Shown: positions 1 through 7,289, counted from the first letter of the stretch. The stretch: DNA of 13,057 nucleotides from Desulforhopalus sp. (GCA_023231425.1 JALNVI010000075.1:1-13057), one strand, 5' to 3'. Translations and numbers: made by a program. Notes: a model not told the origin generated them from the sequence alone.

Positions 1-63
1 CTTTACCGTCTTTTGCTTTTTCCTGTCTCCCGTCTCCCGTCCCCCGTCTCCTCTCTCCTTTTT
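1..63 (+). repeat. Repeat tail module abutting the panD stop codon (cut by window edge)
   Basis: The stretch begins with CTTTACCGTCTTTTGC and continues as about five imperfect heptamers of the TCTCCYG type (26-60). The same tail occurs at 7541-7594, 8471-8504, 8611-8673 and, inverted, at 11154-11190. Base 64 is the first base of the panD stop codon, so the repeat touches the gene end directly. On the panD sense strand it reads as purine-rich GGAGACR units followed by AAAAAGCAAAAGACGGTAAAG. The rest of the element lies outside the window. Confidence 0.85.
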
Positions 64-447
64 TCAGGAGAGCTGCCCGTGTTTTTCATAATGGGTTATC
101 CTGGTCACTTTATTGTCACCGTCAACAAAAACGACCAGAGGTTTAAAGCCTGCGACCTCTTCGCTGTCAATTTCGCAATATGTCATCAAGATAATCTTGT
201 CACCCACCTGTACACATCGCGCAGCAGCACCATTCAAACAGACTATTCCAGAGCCTTTTTCACCGGCTATAATATAGGTTTCAAACCGGGCACCATTGTC
301 AATATCGACAATCTGTACTTTTTCATATTCGTACATGCCGCCAGCTTCAAGCAGAGCCGAATCAACGGTAATACTGCCCACATAATCCAGTTCAGCCTGT
401 TTTACCGTCATACGATGAATCTTCGCTTTCAGCATGTGTATTTTCAT
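64..447 (-). CDS. panD: Aspartate 1-decarboxylase proenzyme
   Basis: PanD decarboxylates L-aspartate to beta-alanine, the amine half of pantothenate, in the cytoplasm. The 127-residue length is normal. The self-cleavage site Gly24-Ser25 sits in YVGSITVD; in this family Ser25 becomes the pyruvoyl cofactor. Lys9, Tyr22, Arg54, Tyr58 and Asn72 fall at the positions known in the E. coli enzyme, which also confirms the start. The gene is last in the operon. Its ATG overlaps the panC stop by one base (TAATG), and a strong AGGGGG ribosome site lies inside the panC end, so the two are probably translationally coupled. A repeat begins directly after the stop. Nothing looks damaged. Confidence 0.98.
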   Translation of the reverse strand: MKIHMLKAKIHRMTVKQAELDYVGSITVDSALLEAGGMYEYEKVQIVDIDNGARFETYIIAGEKGSGIVCLNGAAARCVQVGDKIILMTYCEIDSEEVAGFKPLVVFVDGDNKVTRITHYEKHGQLS

Positions 448-1307
448 TATATTCCCCCTGCCTGAACCTTCCAGGTGAAGTTATCAATCAACCGTATTTT
501 CCCGATATACACCGCAATGGCGATCAGGACATCAGCGGTAATGTCACTGACTGACTGCACAGATTTACTGTCCACAATTTCAATATAATCCACCCTGGCG
601 AGGGGCTGAGATTCAATCGTATTGCGAATCATTCCAGTGATGACCGCGACCTGACATTCCCCGCCCCGCATCGCATCCTCAGCGCCAGAAAGTGCGGCAT
701 GCAGAATAGTCGCAGCCCGCCGTTCCTCCAATGTTAAATAAGCATTGCGGGAGCTTTTCGCCAGACCGTCAGCCTCACGAATAATGGGGCAGCCAATAAT
801 TTTAACAGCAAAGTTCAGGTCCTGTACCATGTGACGTATTACCGCCAGCTGCTGCGCGTCTTTTTCTCCAAAATACGCCATATCAGGAGTAACGATATTA
901 AAGAGTTTGCTGACGACCGTACAAACACCACGAAAATGGACAGGTCGCCTTTTCCCGCACAACTCTTCGGTAAGCCCTGTCATATCGACAAATGAGGAGA
1001 AGTTGGGGCCATACATTTCATCGGCATTGGGATGGAAGATACAGTCGGCACCAGCATCCTGCGCTATTTTTCTGTCGTGTTCGATATCACGGGGATAGGC
1101 GTCGAGGTCTTCACCAGGGCCAAACTGTATCGGGTTTACGAAATCGCTGACAATGACTCTGTCATTTTGCGAACACGCCTTATTTATTAAACTTGCATGG
1201 CCTTCATGCAGATACCCCATGGTAGGGACCAGACCAACCCGAAGTCCAGCGCCCTGCCACTCTTTAACCTTTTCTCGAACTTCCTGAACAGTGGTCAGAA
1301 TTTTCAT
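447..1307 (-). CDS. panC: Pantothenate synthetase (pantoate--beta-alanine ligase)
   Basis: PanC joins pantoate and beta-alanine with ATP, through a pantoyl-adenylate, to give pantothenate. The 286-residue length is typical. The nucleotidyltransferase signature PTMGYLHEGH is at residues 28-37 with the HxGH-type histidines 34 and 37. The family motifs YFGEKDAQQL and the KMSKS-like segment LAKSSRNAYL follow. Its start overlaps the panB end by four bases (1304-1307) and its stop overlaps the panD start, so panB, panC and panD are one transcription unit. The ribosome site (GAGAAA) is weak, which fits coupling to panB. Substrates come from PanB plus a reductase on one side and PanD on the other. 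Confidence 0.98.
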   Translation of the reverse strand: MKILTTVQEVREKVKEWQGAGLRVGLVPTMGYLHEGHASLINKACSQNDRVIVSDFVNPIQFGPGEDLDAYPRDIEHDRKIAQDAGADCIFHPNADEMYGPNFSSFVDMTGLTEELCGKRRPVHFRGVCTVVSKLFNIVTPDMAYFGEKDAQQLAVIRHMVQDLNFAVKIIGCPIIREADGLAKSSRNAYLTLEERRAATILHAALSGAEDAMRGGECQVAVITGMIRNTIESQPLARVDYIEIVDSKSVQSVSDITADVLIAIAVYIGKIRLIDNFTWKVQAGGI

Positions 1308-2149
1308 TTTTTTTCTCGTTTTTTTATCTTTTCAATCACGTCATCATCAATGGCGTAGGTGTGTTCCTCGCCGGGAAACGTCTGTGCCTGGACCTCAGCA
1401 ATGTAGGCCTTGAAGGCCTCTATCATACGCTCGGACAGATTTTCATACCGCTTCACAAATTTAGCCGAGACCTCATTATACATCCCCAGCATATCCTGAT
1501 AAACCAGAACCTGCCCGTCACACTGTGCCCCGGCGCCAATTCCTATGGTCGGGATGGACAGTTCCCCGGTAATAATCGCCGCAAGTTTTGCCGGAACGCA
1601 TTCTAAGACCACAGAAAAAGCCCCTGCTTTTTCGACCGCGAGGGCCTGGTCGAGAAGATTTTGTGCTGCCTGTTCTGTTTTCCCCTGAACTTTATAACCG
1701 CCAAAGGCATTAATTGACTGAGGAGTGAGTCCCAAATGTCCCATAACAGGAATGGACGCACGGGTAATGGCGGCAATGTGTTCGCAGACCTCAAAACCAC
1801 CCTCAAGTTTTACCGCATTGGCACCACCCTCCTTAACCAGGCGTCCGGCATTCACCACCGCATCATAGACGCTGGTCTGGTAGGACATAAAGGGCATGTC
1901 TGTGACGACAAAGACGCTGCTGACACCCCGCGCAACAGCCGCACTGTGATGTATCATATCTTCCATGGTCACTGCGAGGGTGTTTTCATATCCCAGACAG
2001 ACCATTCCCAGGGAATCACCGACTAAAATTGCATCAACACCTGCCTGCTCCATGATTTTGGCTGTGGAGTAATCATAGGCTGTCAGTACGGAAATTTTCT
2101 TGCCACTGGATTTGCATTTCTGTAGTGAAACCGCTGTGTTTTTCATCAT
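1304..2149 (-). CDS. panB: 3-methyl-2-oxobutanoate hydroxymethyltransferase
   Basis: PanB transfers a hydroxymethyl group from 5,10-methylene-tetrahydrofolate to 2-oxoisovalerate, making ketopantoate, the first step towards pantoate. The 281 residues align end to end with the family as I know it: TAYDYS, LVGDSLGM, HLGLTPQS, FGGYKVQG, LECVP, IGIGAG and PGEEH are all present. Metal ligands Asp45, Asp84 and Glu116 and the catalytic Glu183 are in place. Two ATG codons stand in tandem at the start, preceded by a good AAGGGG ribosome site. A 14-base gap separates it from the upstream reductase gene. The C-terminal lysine-rich tail (EKIKKREKK) is ordinary. Confidence 0.98.
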   Translation of the reverse strand: MMKNTAVSLQKCKSSGKKISVLTAYDYSTAKIMEQAGVDAILVGDSLGMVCLGYENTLAVTMEDMIHHSAAVARGVSSVFVVTDMPFMSYQTSVYDAVVNAGRLVKEGGANAVKLEGGFEVCEHIAAITRASIPVMGHLGLTPQSINAFGGYKVQGKTEQAAQNLLDQALAVEKAGAFSVVLECVPAKLAAIITGELSIPTIGIGAGAQCDGQVLVYQDMLGMYNEVSAKFVKRYENLSERMIEAFKAYIAEVQAQTFPGEEHTYAIDDDVIEKIKKREKK

Positions 2150-2163
2150 AGGCCCCTTTCTTC

Positions 2164-3054
2164 TCAGAGTTGGATATCTTCATCAAGCAAGGAAAGTAAC
2201 GGAGAATAATCCTTATTATTCCCCTGACGGGATTCAGCAAGAGTAACAAGTTCTCTGGACAACAGGGCGTATAATTTTCTCCTGTTGCCCTGCTGTACAG
2301 CAAGATGTTTTTCTATTGTCTTTATATCAGCACGCTCAACAGGCCCCGTGAGACTTTCACGGGGACCCCGGCTCAGGACAGTATTAATATTGTTTTGAAT
2401 CAGGGGTGCCAGCGCTTTTCCGGAATCTTCTGGAGAGAAACCACAGTCAGCAAGCAACTCCATACTTTGATTGATAAGTGCCAGAACAAAATTACTCGCT
2501 ATGACAGCGGCCAGATGATATTCCGCCTTTTTCTCTCCATCTATAATCGTGGTGGTATTGCCGCAGGTACTGATTATACCCTGCACGGTATCTCTAATTT
2601 CCAGATCGCCTTCCAGCGAGAAAAAGGCCTCCTTCAGCTTTTCATAGGAGGTAAATTTATCAGCAAAGGCGAGCATGGGATGCAGCGAACAGGTGTATGC
2701 CCCCATTGCAGAGAGAACAGTAAGGACTTCAGCGGAAAAAGAACCACTGCAATGGCAAAAGATCTTACCGCTGATATCAATGTTTTCATCCCTGGCCTGT
2801 CGGGCAATTTCCTCAGCAGCCACAGCGATCTGACCATCCGGGACGGTGATAAAAACCAGTTCAGCGGCGGTGAGCAGGCGGGGCAGAGAAAGCACCCGGG
2901 ATGTTGTGAAAGCTGCGGCCTCCCGGGAAGAGACAGGGCTCCTGCTATAGTAGCCGACAACATCCAGGCCATGTAGAGAGAGGTGTTTTCCGAGTGAACA
3001 CCCCACTTTGCCCGCACCAATAAAGGCGATCTTTAATTTTTGTTTTTTGTCCAT
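2164..3054 (-). CDS. Rossmann-fold/DUF2520 oxidoreductase, candidate ketopantoate reductase
   Basis: This 296-residue protein begins with an NAD(P)-binding Rossmann motif (FIGAGKVG, glycines 13, 15 and 18). It continues with the features of the Rossmann-like/DUF2520 family: VPDGQI at 71-76, HCSGS at 101-105, SLHPMLAF at 123-130, and an all-helical C-terminal domain opening with GEKKAEYHLAAVIASN (173-188). Lys175/Lys176 and His180 are plausible catalytic residues by analogy with 6-phosphogluconate-dehydrogenase-like enzymes. It is the first gene of the panBCD operon. Reduction of ketopantoate to pantoate is the one step not covered by panB, panC or panD, so this role is a reasonable inference. 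A non-PanE ketopantoate reductase called PanG has been described in Francisella; whether this protein belongs with it needs alignment. No Shine-Dalgarno is visible before the ATG. Confidence 0.88.
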   Translation of the reverse strand: MDKKQKLKIAFIGAGKVGCSLGKHLSLHGLDVVGYYSRSPVSSREAAAFTTSRVLSLPRLLTAAELVFITVPDGQIAVAAEEIARQARDENIDISGKIFCHCSGSFSAEVLTVLSAMGAYTCSLHPMLAFADKFTSYEKLKEAFFSLEGDLEIRDTVQGIISTCGNTTTIIDGEKKAEYHLAAVIASNFVLALINQSMELLADCGFSPEDSGKALAPLIQNNINTVLSRGPRESLTGPVERADIKTIEKHLAVQQGNRRKLYALLSRELVTLAESRQGNNKDYSPLLSLLDEDIQL

Positions 3055-3830
3055 AGCTGTTTAACACATAAAAGAGGTGAGATTAACAACATGTTATTTT
3101 TGCAATGGGTGAGATACAAGGTTATTCAAGGTACCCATAAGGAGAGTTTCAAACAGAAAATAGACTGTCGACTTTTTGCGGAAGAAACTGGAACAAAAGA
3201 AGCAACCGTTCCCTTTTACAAAAGCAGGCAGAGATGGCGGTCAGGTATTACTTCGAATTCACCGGTTCTTCCCGAAAAGGACCAGAGAATCTTCAGGTTA
3301 AGGGGAAGATTCCCCAAAGGAATACAATTGTCCTTACTACGGATAAGAACATCCGTCAACAGCTGCACCCGGCCCGACGCTACAAACGTCCACTCATTGA
3401 TTTTCGTGCCGCCGAACACCTTTGTGGAGAACCTGGTAATAAAATATACCTTATTGTCTGGCAACAAGTGCATTTTGTGTTAAGGGGTTTTGTTTTTTTT
3501 ATAAAATCGGGGTGCAAATCTCTTTTTCGTATTCGGGTCCGGTAACGATTGCACAGCCACCGTAGAGACAAGGCATGCATTGGCTGCAGAACAAAATTGT
3601 GAAAACCATTGTCGTGCCGATTTTTTTGCAAATGGTAACTGGACGCCAGCCAAAGGCCCGCAACATCGGGAAAATCCAGTCTGAGACGTTTTTTCATCCA
3701 CATTGATTTTTTTGCCGGGAAGCTGGTAAGTCTGGTAGATTATACAAAATAAGGGTATTTTGAAAAATTAGGAATTCCGCTCAAATCGGGGGGAACAGGA
3801 GGAGACCTGTATCATCTGCCGGGACCCGTA
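3055..3830. other. Divergent intergenic region, no convincing gene
   Basis: These 776 bases separate the leftward pan operon from the rightward oxidoreductase-like genes and must hold both promoters. It is more AT-rich than the gene pair to its right and lacks the intergenic repeat found elsewhere. Short frames on both strands (for example 3234-3545 plus, 3216-3473 minus) have no recognisable domain, no ribosome site and mutually overlap, so I do not call them. Several short inverted pairs lie in 3550-3685: CAGCCA/TGGCTG, ACCATT/AATGGT and ACTGGA/TCCAGT, the last enclosing CCCG/CGGG and followed by TTTTTT. They might mark a structured leader. AGGAGGAG at 3797-3804 is too far from the ATG at 3831 to serve it. 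Confidence 0.5.
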
Positions 3831-5681
3831 ATGCAGGGGAAATTTATCACGGTTCCCAGCAATACAGCACCTGCCTTCTCCCAGCCTCCCTTCTCATCAC
3901 CGGCTGTTTTTGCAGAGCCTGCAAAAACAGCTTTTTCTCTTCAGCGACTGCCCATGAGCATTAAACGATGCAACGATTTTGTTATCCGCTTCTCTGACAG
4001 TGAAGGAGAGTCGGCCCGCACCTTCGGCTATCTCTTTGCCCATGCAGTCTTTCTCGCCGGGGTCCCTGCCAGTCCGAAGTTCATCTCCTCTGCAGACCGC
4101 CGCCAGCCCGGCCTCTGCGATGTCCGGGTGAATGAACGCGCCTACCTCTCCCGCAGTGAGACGACAGACATGGCCGTTGCCTTTCATCCCCCGGTCTTCG
4201 CCAGCGCCTATGAAAAAGTCGCCAGGGGCGGATATTTCCTCTACAACTGCGATTCTCCACTGCCCGGGGAGTGTGAACGGGAAGACATTATCGTCCTGCC
4301 CATCCCCGCCACCACCCTGAGCAGAGAACTGACCGCCCCCCCCGCCTCTGCCGTTCATCTGATCCTCCTTGGCGCCCTCAGTTTCTTTCTTGATCTTGAA
4401 GCCGCCCCGCTTCTCTGTCTCTGCGGAGAAAAAGACGCAGGAGCAGCCATCACCAGGGGCCGCGCCTGGGCAAAAGCCAACTACCCGGTGCGCACCTGCC
4501 AGCTCTCCATTAAGAGGAGCCGCGCCGTACGCAACGACATTTTTATCACCGGTGCCACCGCCACCGCCCTTGGCGCAATCTACGCCGAAGCGAGTTTCCT
4601 CGCCTGGCATGACAACCGCACCTTTGCCAACGAATACACCTCTCTTGTCCATAAATACTGCGGAGATTCCTCCCGCGTCATCTCTCTGCACGCCGGAAGT
4701 GGCGGCGACGCGCTCGGCAATGTCCTCGGCGCGACATGGCGGGGCAAACGGGCCTTTACCATCACATCCTCTCTGGCGCAGATGAGTCAGGCGCTGGGCT
4801 TTGCCTGTTTCGCCGAACTCCCGGCGGTGATCGTCAACGTGCAGACCGCTCCCGGCATGAAGCGCCGTACCATGCAGAGCGATATCCTCACCGCCGCCTG
4901 CGCCGCCCGCGGCGACACCCGCTACCCCCTCCTCTTTCCCTGTAATCCCCACGAATGCTTCACCATGACCGCCGAGGCCTTCACTCTTGCCGATTCTCTG
5001 CAGACCCCGGTGCTGGTGATGAGTGACTATGATCTGCATAACAGCCTCTCCGTTACAGAACCGTTCCATTGGAATGACAAGGTCGGAACCGACCGCGGCT
5101 GGCTGGTAAACACAGAGGAGCTGGAGAAAATGGGCAATCGCTGGGCCCGCTACGGGGCGGGGGAACGGGACGGTGTCTGCCCCCGGACCCTGCCTGGCAG
5201 TCACCGCAGCCGTGGCGCGTGGGTCGCCTCCAAAGTCGCTCACGACAACTATGGCGACTTCACCGAAGCACCTGACAACTACGAAGATAACCTTCGCCGT
5301 CTGCTGAAAAAATGGGAAAGCTCCAAGTCGCTGCTGCCCGCCCCGCACTCCGCCTTTCGTGACCCGGAGAACAGCCTTGGCATCCTCTTCTACGGCTCCA
5401 GCGCCCATGCCACCTACGAGGCAGTGGGCCGCTTCTCGGCACGGAATATCCGCTTCAACACCCTGCGCATCCGCTCCTTTCCCTTCCATTATGAGTTGAA
5501 GGACTTCATTCGCGACCACCGCAGGGTGTTCCTCGTGGAGCAGAACCGCGACGGCCAGATGCGCCAGCTGCTGGTCAACGAGCTGGGTTCTCCAGCGGAG
5601 AAGATAGAGCTGTTGCAGAGTTATGACGGACTGCCGATAAGTGTGGACTTTATTGAGAAACAGCTCGGGAGGGTATTGTGA
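3831..5681 (+). CDS. Divergent 2-oxoacid:ferredoxin oxidoreductase alpha-like subunit (gamma-alpha fusion), active-site loops lost
   Basis: The 616-residue frame follows the usual fused architecture: gamma-type domain about 46-185 (NDFVIRF, ARGGYFLYN), alpha pyrimidine-binding-type domain about 241-410, and transketolase-C-like domain to the end (DRGW, RTLPGSH, VEQNRDGQMR at 569-578, YDGLPI). The scaffold matches the family closely (GAIYAEASFLAW, AFTITS, FAELPAVIV, TMQSDIL, LQTPVLVMSDYDL). The cofactor loops do not. WYPITPS is WHDNRTF (259-265), QAEDE is HAGSG (287-291), TSGPG is TSSLA (312-316), and VQRxGPSTG is VQTAPGMKR (337-345). The residues expected to contact and activate thiamine diphosphate are therefore missing. 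The reading frame is intact, so this is not an ordinary decayed gene. The start is uncertain: ATG 3954 (residue 42) fits the family N-terminus better, and a terminator-like hairpin lies between the two starts. G+C is visibly higher than in the pan operon. Confidence 0.85.
   Translation: MQGKFITVPSNTAPAFSQPPFSSPAVFAEPAKTAFSLQRLPMSIKRCNDFVIRFSDSEGESARTFGYLFAHAVFLAGVPASPKFISSADRRQPGLCDVRVNERAYLSRSETTDMAVAFHPPVFASAYEKVARGGYFLYNCDSPLPGECEREDIIVLPIPATTLSRELTAPPASAVHLILLGALSFFLDLEAAPLLCLCGEKDAGAAITRGRAWAKANYPVRTCQLSIKRSRAVRNDIFITGATATALGAIYAEASFLAWHDNRTFANEYTSLVHKYCGDSSRVISLHAGSGGDALGNVLGATWRGKRAFTITSSLAQMSQALGFACFAELPAVIVNVQTAPGMKRRTMQSDILTAACAARGDTRYPLLFPCNPHECFTMTAEAFTLADSLQTPVLVMSDYDLHNSLSVTEPFHWNDKVGTDRGWLVNTEELEKMGNRWARYGAGERDGVCPRTLPGSHRSRGAWVASKVAHDNYGDFTEAPDNYEDNLRRLLKKWESSKSLLPAPHSAFRDPENSLGILFYGSSAHATYEAVGRFSARNIRFNTLRIRSFPFHYELKDFIRDHRRVFLVEQNRDGQMRQLLVNELGSPAEKIELLQSYDGLPISVDFIEKQLGRVL
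3903..3936 (+). terminator. Terminator-like hairpin in the leader or N-terminal extension of the alpha-like gene
   Basis: GCTGTTTTTGCAG (3903-3915) and CTGCAAAAACAGC (3919-3931) are perfect 13-base inverted arms around a three-base loop AGC, followed at once by TTTTT (3932-3936). This is the form of an intrinsic terminator, although the stem is only moderately GC-rich. It lies inside the first 41 codons of the longest frame and 18 bases before ATG 3954. If translation really starts at 3954, this is an attenuator or terminator in the 5' leader; if it starts at 3831, the stem encodes part of the extension. Confidence 0.55.
5667..5680 (+). promoter_or_regulatory. Ribosome site and GTG start overlapping the alpha-like stop
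   Basis: GGGAGGG at 5667-5673 stands four bases before GTG at 5678-5680. The GTG overlaps the alpha-like TGA stop as GTGA. This four-base overlap fixes the start of the beta-like gene and indicates translational coupling and a fixed subunit ratio. Confidence 0.75.
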
Positions 5682-6346
5682 GCGAATATAAAAGAGAAGA
5701 GTATGACGGCACCCTCCCCTGCGCCGGAGAGTGCGGAAATCTACAGGTGTATGAGGCCCTGATGGAGGCCTGCTTTGAGCTGAAGATACCTCCCCATCGG
5801 GTGGCCCGCTTCGCGACCATCAACTGCGCCGCCGCCCCGGCCTGTTTCCTCGGAAAATCCTGCGGTGTCGCCGCCCCGGCGGGGCTGCTCGCCTCCATGG
5901 CCATCGGCTCCTGCACCGCCGGAAACAGTCTGCTCACCATCTGCATAAGTGACGAAGAAAACTGCACCCCGGGGATACTGCTCAATGTTTTGCAGAGCGG
6001 AGTACAGCTCGCCTGGATTCACATTCCCGGTGACAGTGAAAGTAATCTGCCCTCCTGCGAAATGAAGAGTGCCGGCCGTTGCGGTCTCGAGAGCGGCAGA
6101 CTTGTCGAGGCGATAAAGAGAACCCTGCACCAGCCCGGTTTCAGTTATCTTGAGATTGTGGCAGGCGATATTTGTGAACTGCCCGCCGAAAGAACAGGTG
6201 AAGAAGTTGCCGGAAAGGCCGCAGAAGAAGATCCCGTCTGTCCTGGCAGTGCTGTATTGCAGCAGATCAACCAGGAGTTCCGTGTGGCTGCCTGCAGGCT
6301 GCCCCTGCCCGGTTCAGAAAAACCTCCCGGGCAGGAACATTCCTGA
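5678..6346 (+). CDS. Divergent 2-oxoacid:ferredoxin oxidoreductase beta-like subunit, thiamine site lost
   Basis: The 222-residue protein starts at GTG and overlaps the alpha-like gene by four bases. Its order of segments follows the beta subunit: a cysteine-rich start aligned with WCPGCGN (here PCAGECGN, 14-21), then ATINCAAAP (46-54) for the GIGCSG segment, a hydrophobic core, and GFSYLEIVAGDIC (154-166) for the C-terminal GFSFVEVL-type strand. Family members run nearer 280-300 residues. The GDGD-type magnesium/diphosphate motif is replaced by CISDEENC (89-96), and the following NN-type loop is absent. Cys15, Cys19, Cys50 and Cys166 could still correspond to the four iron-sulfur ligands, though the first pair is CxxxC rather than CxxC. 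The protein has many further cysteines. The assignment rests on synteny plus partial motif agreement. The repeat tail begins about 25 bases after the stop. Confidence 0.78.
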   Translation: MSEYKREEYDGTLPCAGECGNLQVYEALMEACFELKIPPHRVARFATINCAAAPACFLGKSCGVAAPAGLLASMAIGSCTAGNSLLTICISDEENCTPGILLNVLQSGVQLAWIHIPGDSESNLPSCEMKSAGRCGLESGRLVEAIKRTLHQPGFSYLEIVAGDICELPAERTGEEVAGKAAEEDPVCPGSAVLQQINQEFRVAACRLPLPGSEKPPGQEHS

Positions 6347-6722
6347 AGGGTACGTTAAAAAAACAAAAAGGGAGACGGGAAAAAGCAAAAGACGGAACAG
6401 CGAAAGGACTTTTTGCCAAAGGAAGGCTCGAATAATGCGAATAAAGGCAAAAAGCGGAAAAGCAATTTTTACCGCGAAGAACGCTAAGGACCGCGAAGGA
6501 AAGCGAAAAATATTTGAGAATAAAGAGGTAATTGAAACTAAAACGGGAAGGACGGGAAAAGCAAAAAATGTAAATGGTATTATAGAGAGAAAATTTAGCG
6601 TGTTTTGTGTGTTTCGCTGGCCATCCGGTCTTTGGCTTTTCCCTTTCTCCTTTCTCCCGTCTCCTGCCTCCTTCTTCCGCCTTTCTTCGCGTTCCTTCGC
6701 GTTCTTCGCGGTAAAAAATGCC
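6347..6722. repeat. Inverted pair of repeat arms between two converging genes
   Basis: On the plus strand a tail module (6370-6395) and nonamer arm (6466-6515, ACCGCGAAGAACGC) appear in one orientation. The same modules return inverted at 6632-6668 and 6681-6718 (CGTTCTTCGCGGTAAAAAAT). The arm copies match over roughly 40 bases with a few mismatches and enclose about 165 bases, so a long stem is possible. A segment TTTCGCTGGCCATCC (6612-6626) is shared with 8707-8721. The region separates the rightward beta-like gene from the leftward shikimate kinase, so it may act as a two-way transcription end. I see no gene in it. Confidence 0.8.
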
Positions 6723-7289
6723 TTACCGCCTTTCGCTTTTCCCTTTCTCCCGTCTCCTTTCTCCCGTCTCCTGCTTCCCCTTTTCCATCATTTTTTTGAG
6801 AATTTCTTCCGCCACCGCGCTGACGCTTCTGCCGTCGGTGCTAATGCAGGAAAAGCGGCCGTATCCTGCCTCCCGCTCAGCAAGCAGGGTGCGGATCATC
6901 TCTTCGGGATTTTCCACGTTGAGCATCGGCCGTTTCTCAATTCCCCTCGCCTGCACCCGCCGGAGAATCTCTTCCGGGTCGGCAACAAGGGTAAAAATAC
7001 AGCTGTTCGCGCCAAGGGCCTCCGCACTGACCGGATCCAGCATCATCTTGCCGCCGGTGGCGATCACCAGCTCCTCTTCCCGTGCCAGCTCGGCAGCGGT
7101 CTGCTGTTCCAGCTTCCGGAAGAACGCTTCACCCTCAGCGGCAAAGAGGTCAGCCACCGACCTCCCCTGTCGTTCCACGATCAGGGCATCGGTGTCGATA
7201 AAACGGCGTCCCAGTTTTTTCGCCAGCAGGCGTCCCACCGTGCTCTTGCCACTGGCCATGAATCCGGTGAGGACAATATTTTTCTTCAT
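6723..7289 (-). CDS. aroK: Shikimate kinase, with a repeat-encoded C-terminal tail
   Basis: The enzyme phosphorylates shikimate with ATP in the chorismate pathway. The 188 residues show the P-loop GFMASGKST (9-17), DTD (32-34), FFR with Arg58 for shikimate, the lid RPML (Arg120), and REAGY with Arg139. The family GGG motif is GGK here (Gly79, Gly80, Lys81 in ATGGKMM), an unusual third residue. The kinase domain ends near residue 168. Residues 169-188 (lysine-, glutamate- and arginine-rich) and the TAA stop are encoded by the intergenic repeat tail. Family members are usually about 165-175 residues, so the original stop was probably lost when the repeat arrived. An AAAGGAG ribosome site precedes the ATG. 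AroK and AroL cannot be told apart from sequence alone. Confidence 0.87.
   Translation of the reverse strand: MKKNIVLTGFMASGKSTVGRLLAKKLGRRFIDTDALIVERQGRSVADLFAAEGEAFFRKLEQQTAAELAREEELVIATGGKMMLDPVSAEALGANSCIFTLVADPEEILRRVQARGIEKRPMLNVENPEEMIRTLLAEREAGYGRFSCISTDGRSVSAVAEEILKKMMEKGKQETGERRREKGKSERR

Noticed and set aside
3234..3545. 103-codon hypothetical protein in the divergent intergenic region
   Set aside because: There is no ribosome site, no recognisable motif, and competing frames of similar length overlap it on both strands.
3710..3745. Cobalamin or thiamine riboswitch (GGGAAGCTGGTAAG, CTGAGA)
   Set aside because: Only isolated words match; the remaining conserved elements and pairing of either class are missing.
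3897..5519. 540-codon minus-strand frame opposite the alpha-like gene
   Set aside because: It is a glycine- and alanine-rich shadow of a GC-rich coding strand; the plus-strand frame has clear family motifs along its length.
3831..5681. Alpha-like gene as an ordinary functional korA
   Set aside because: The YPITPS, EDE, SGPG and QRxGPSTG motifs are all replaced, so normal thiamine chemistry is not supported.
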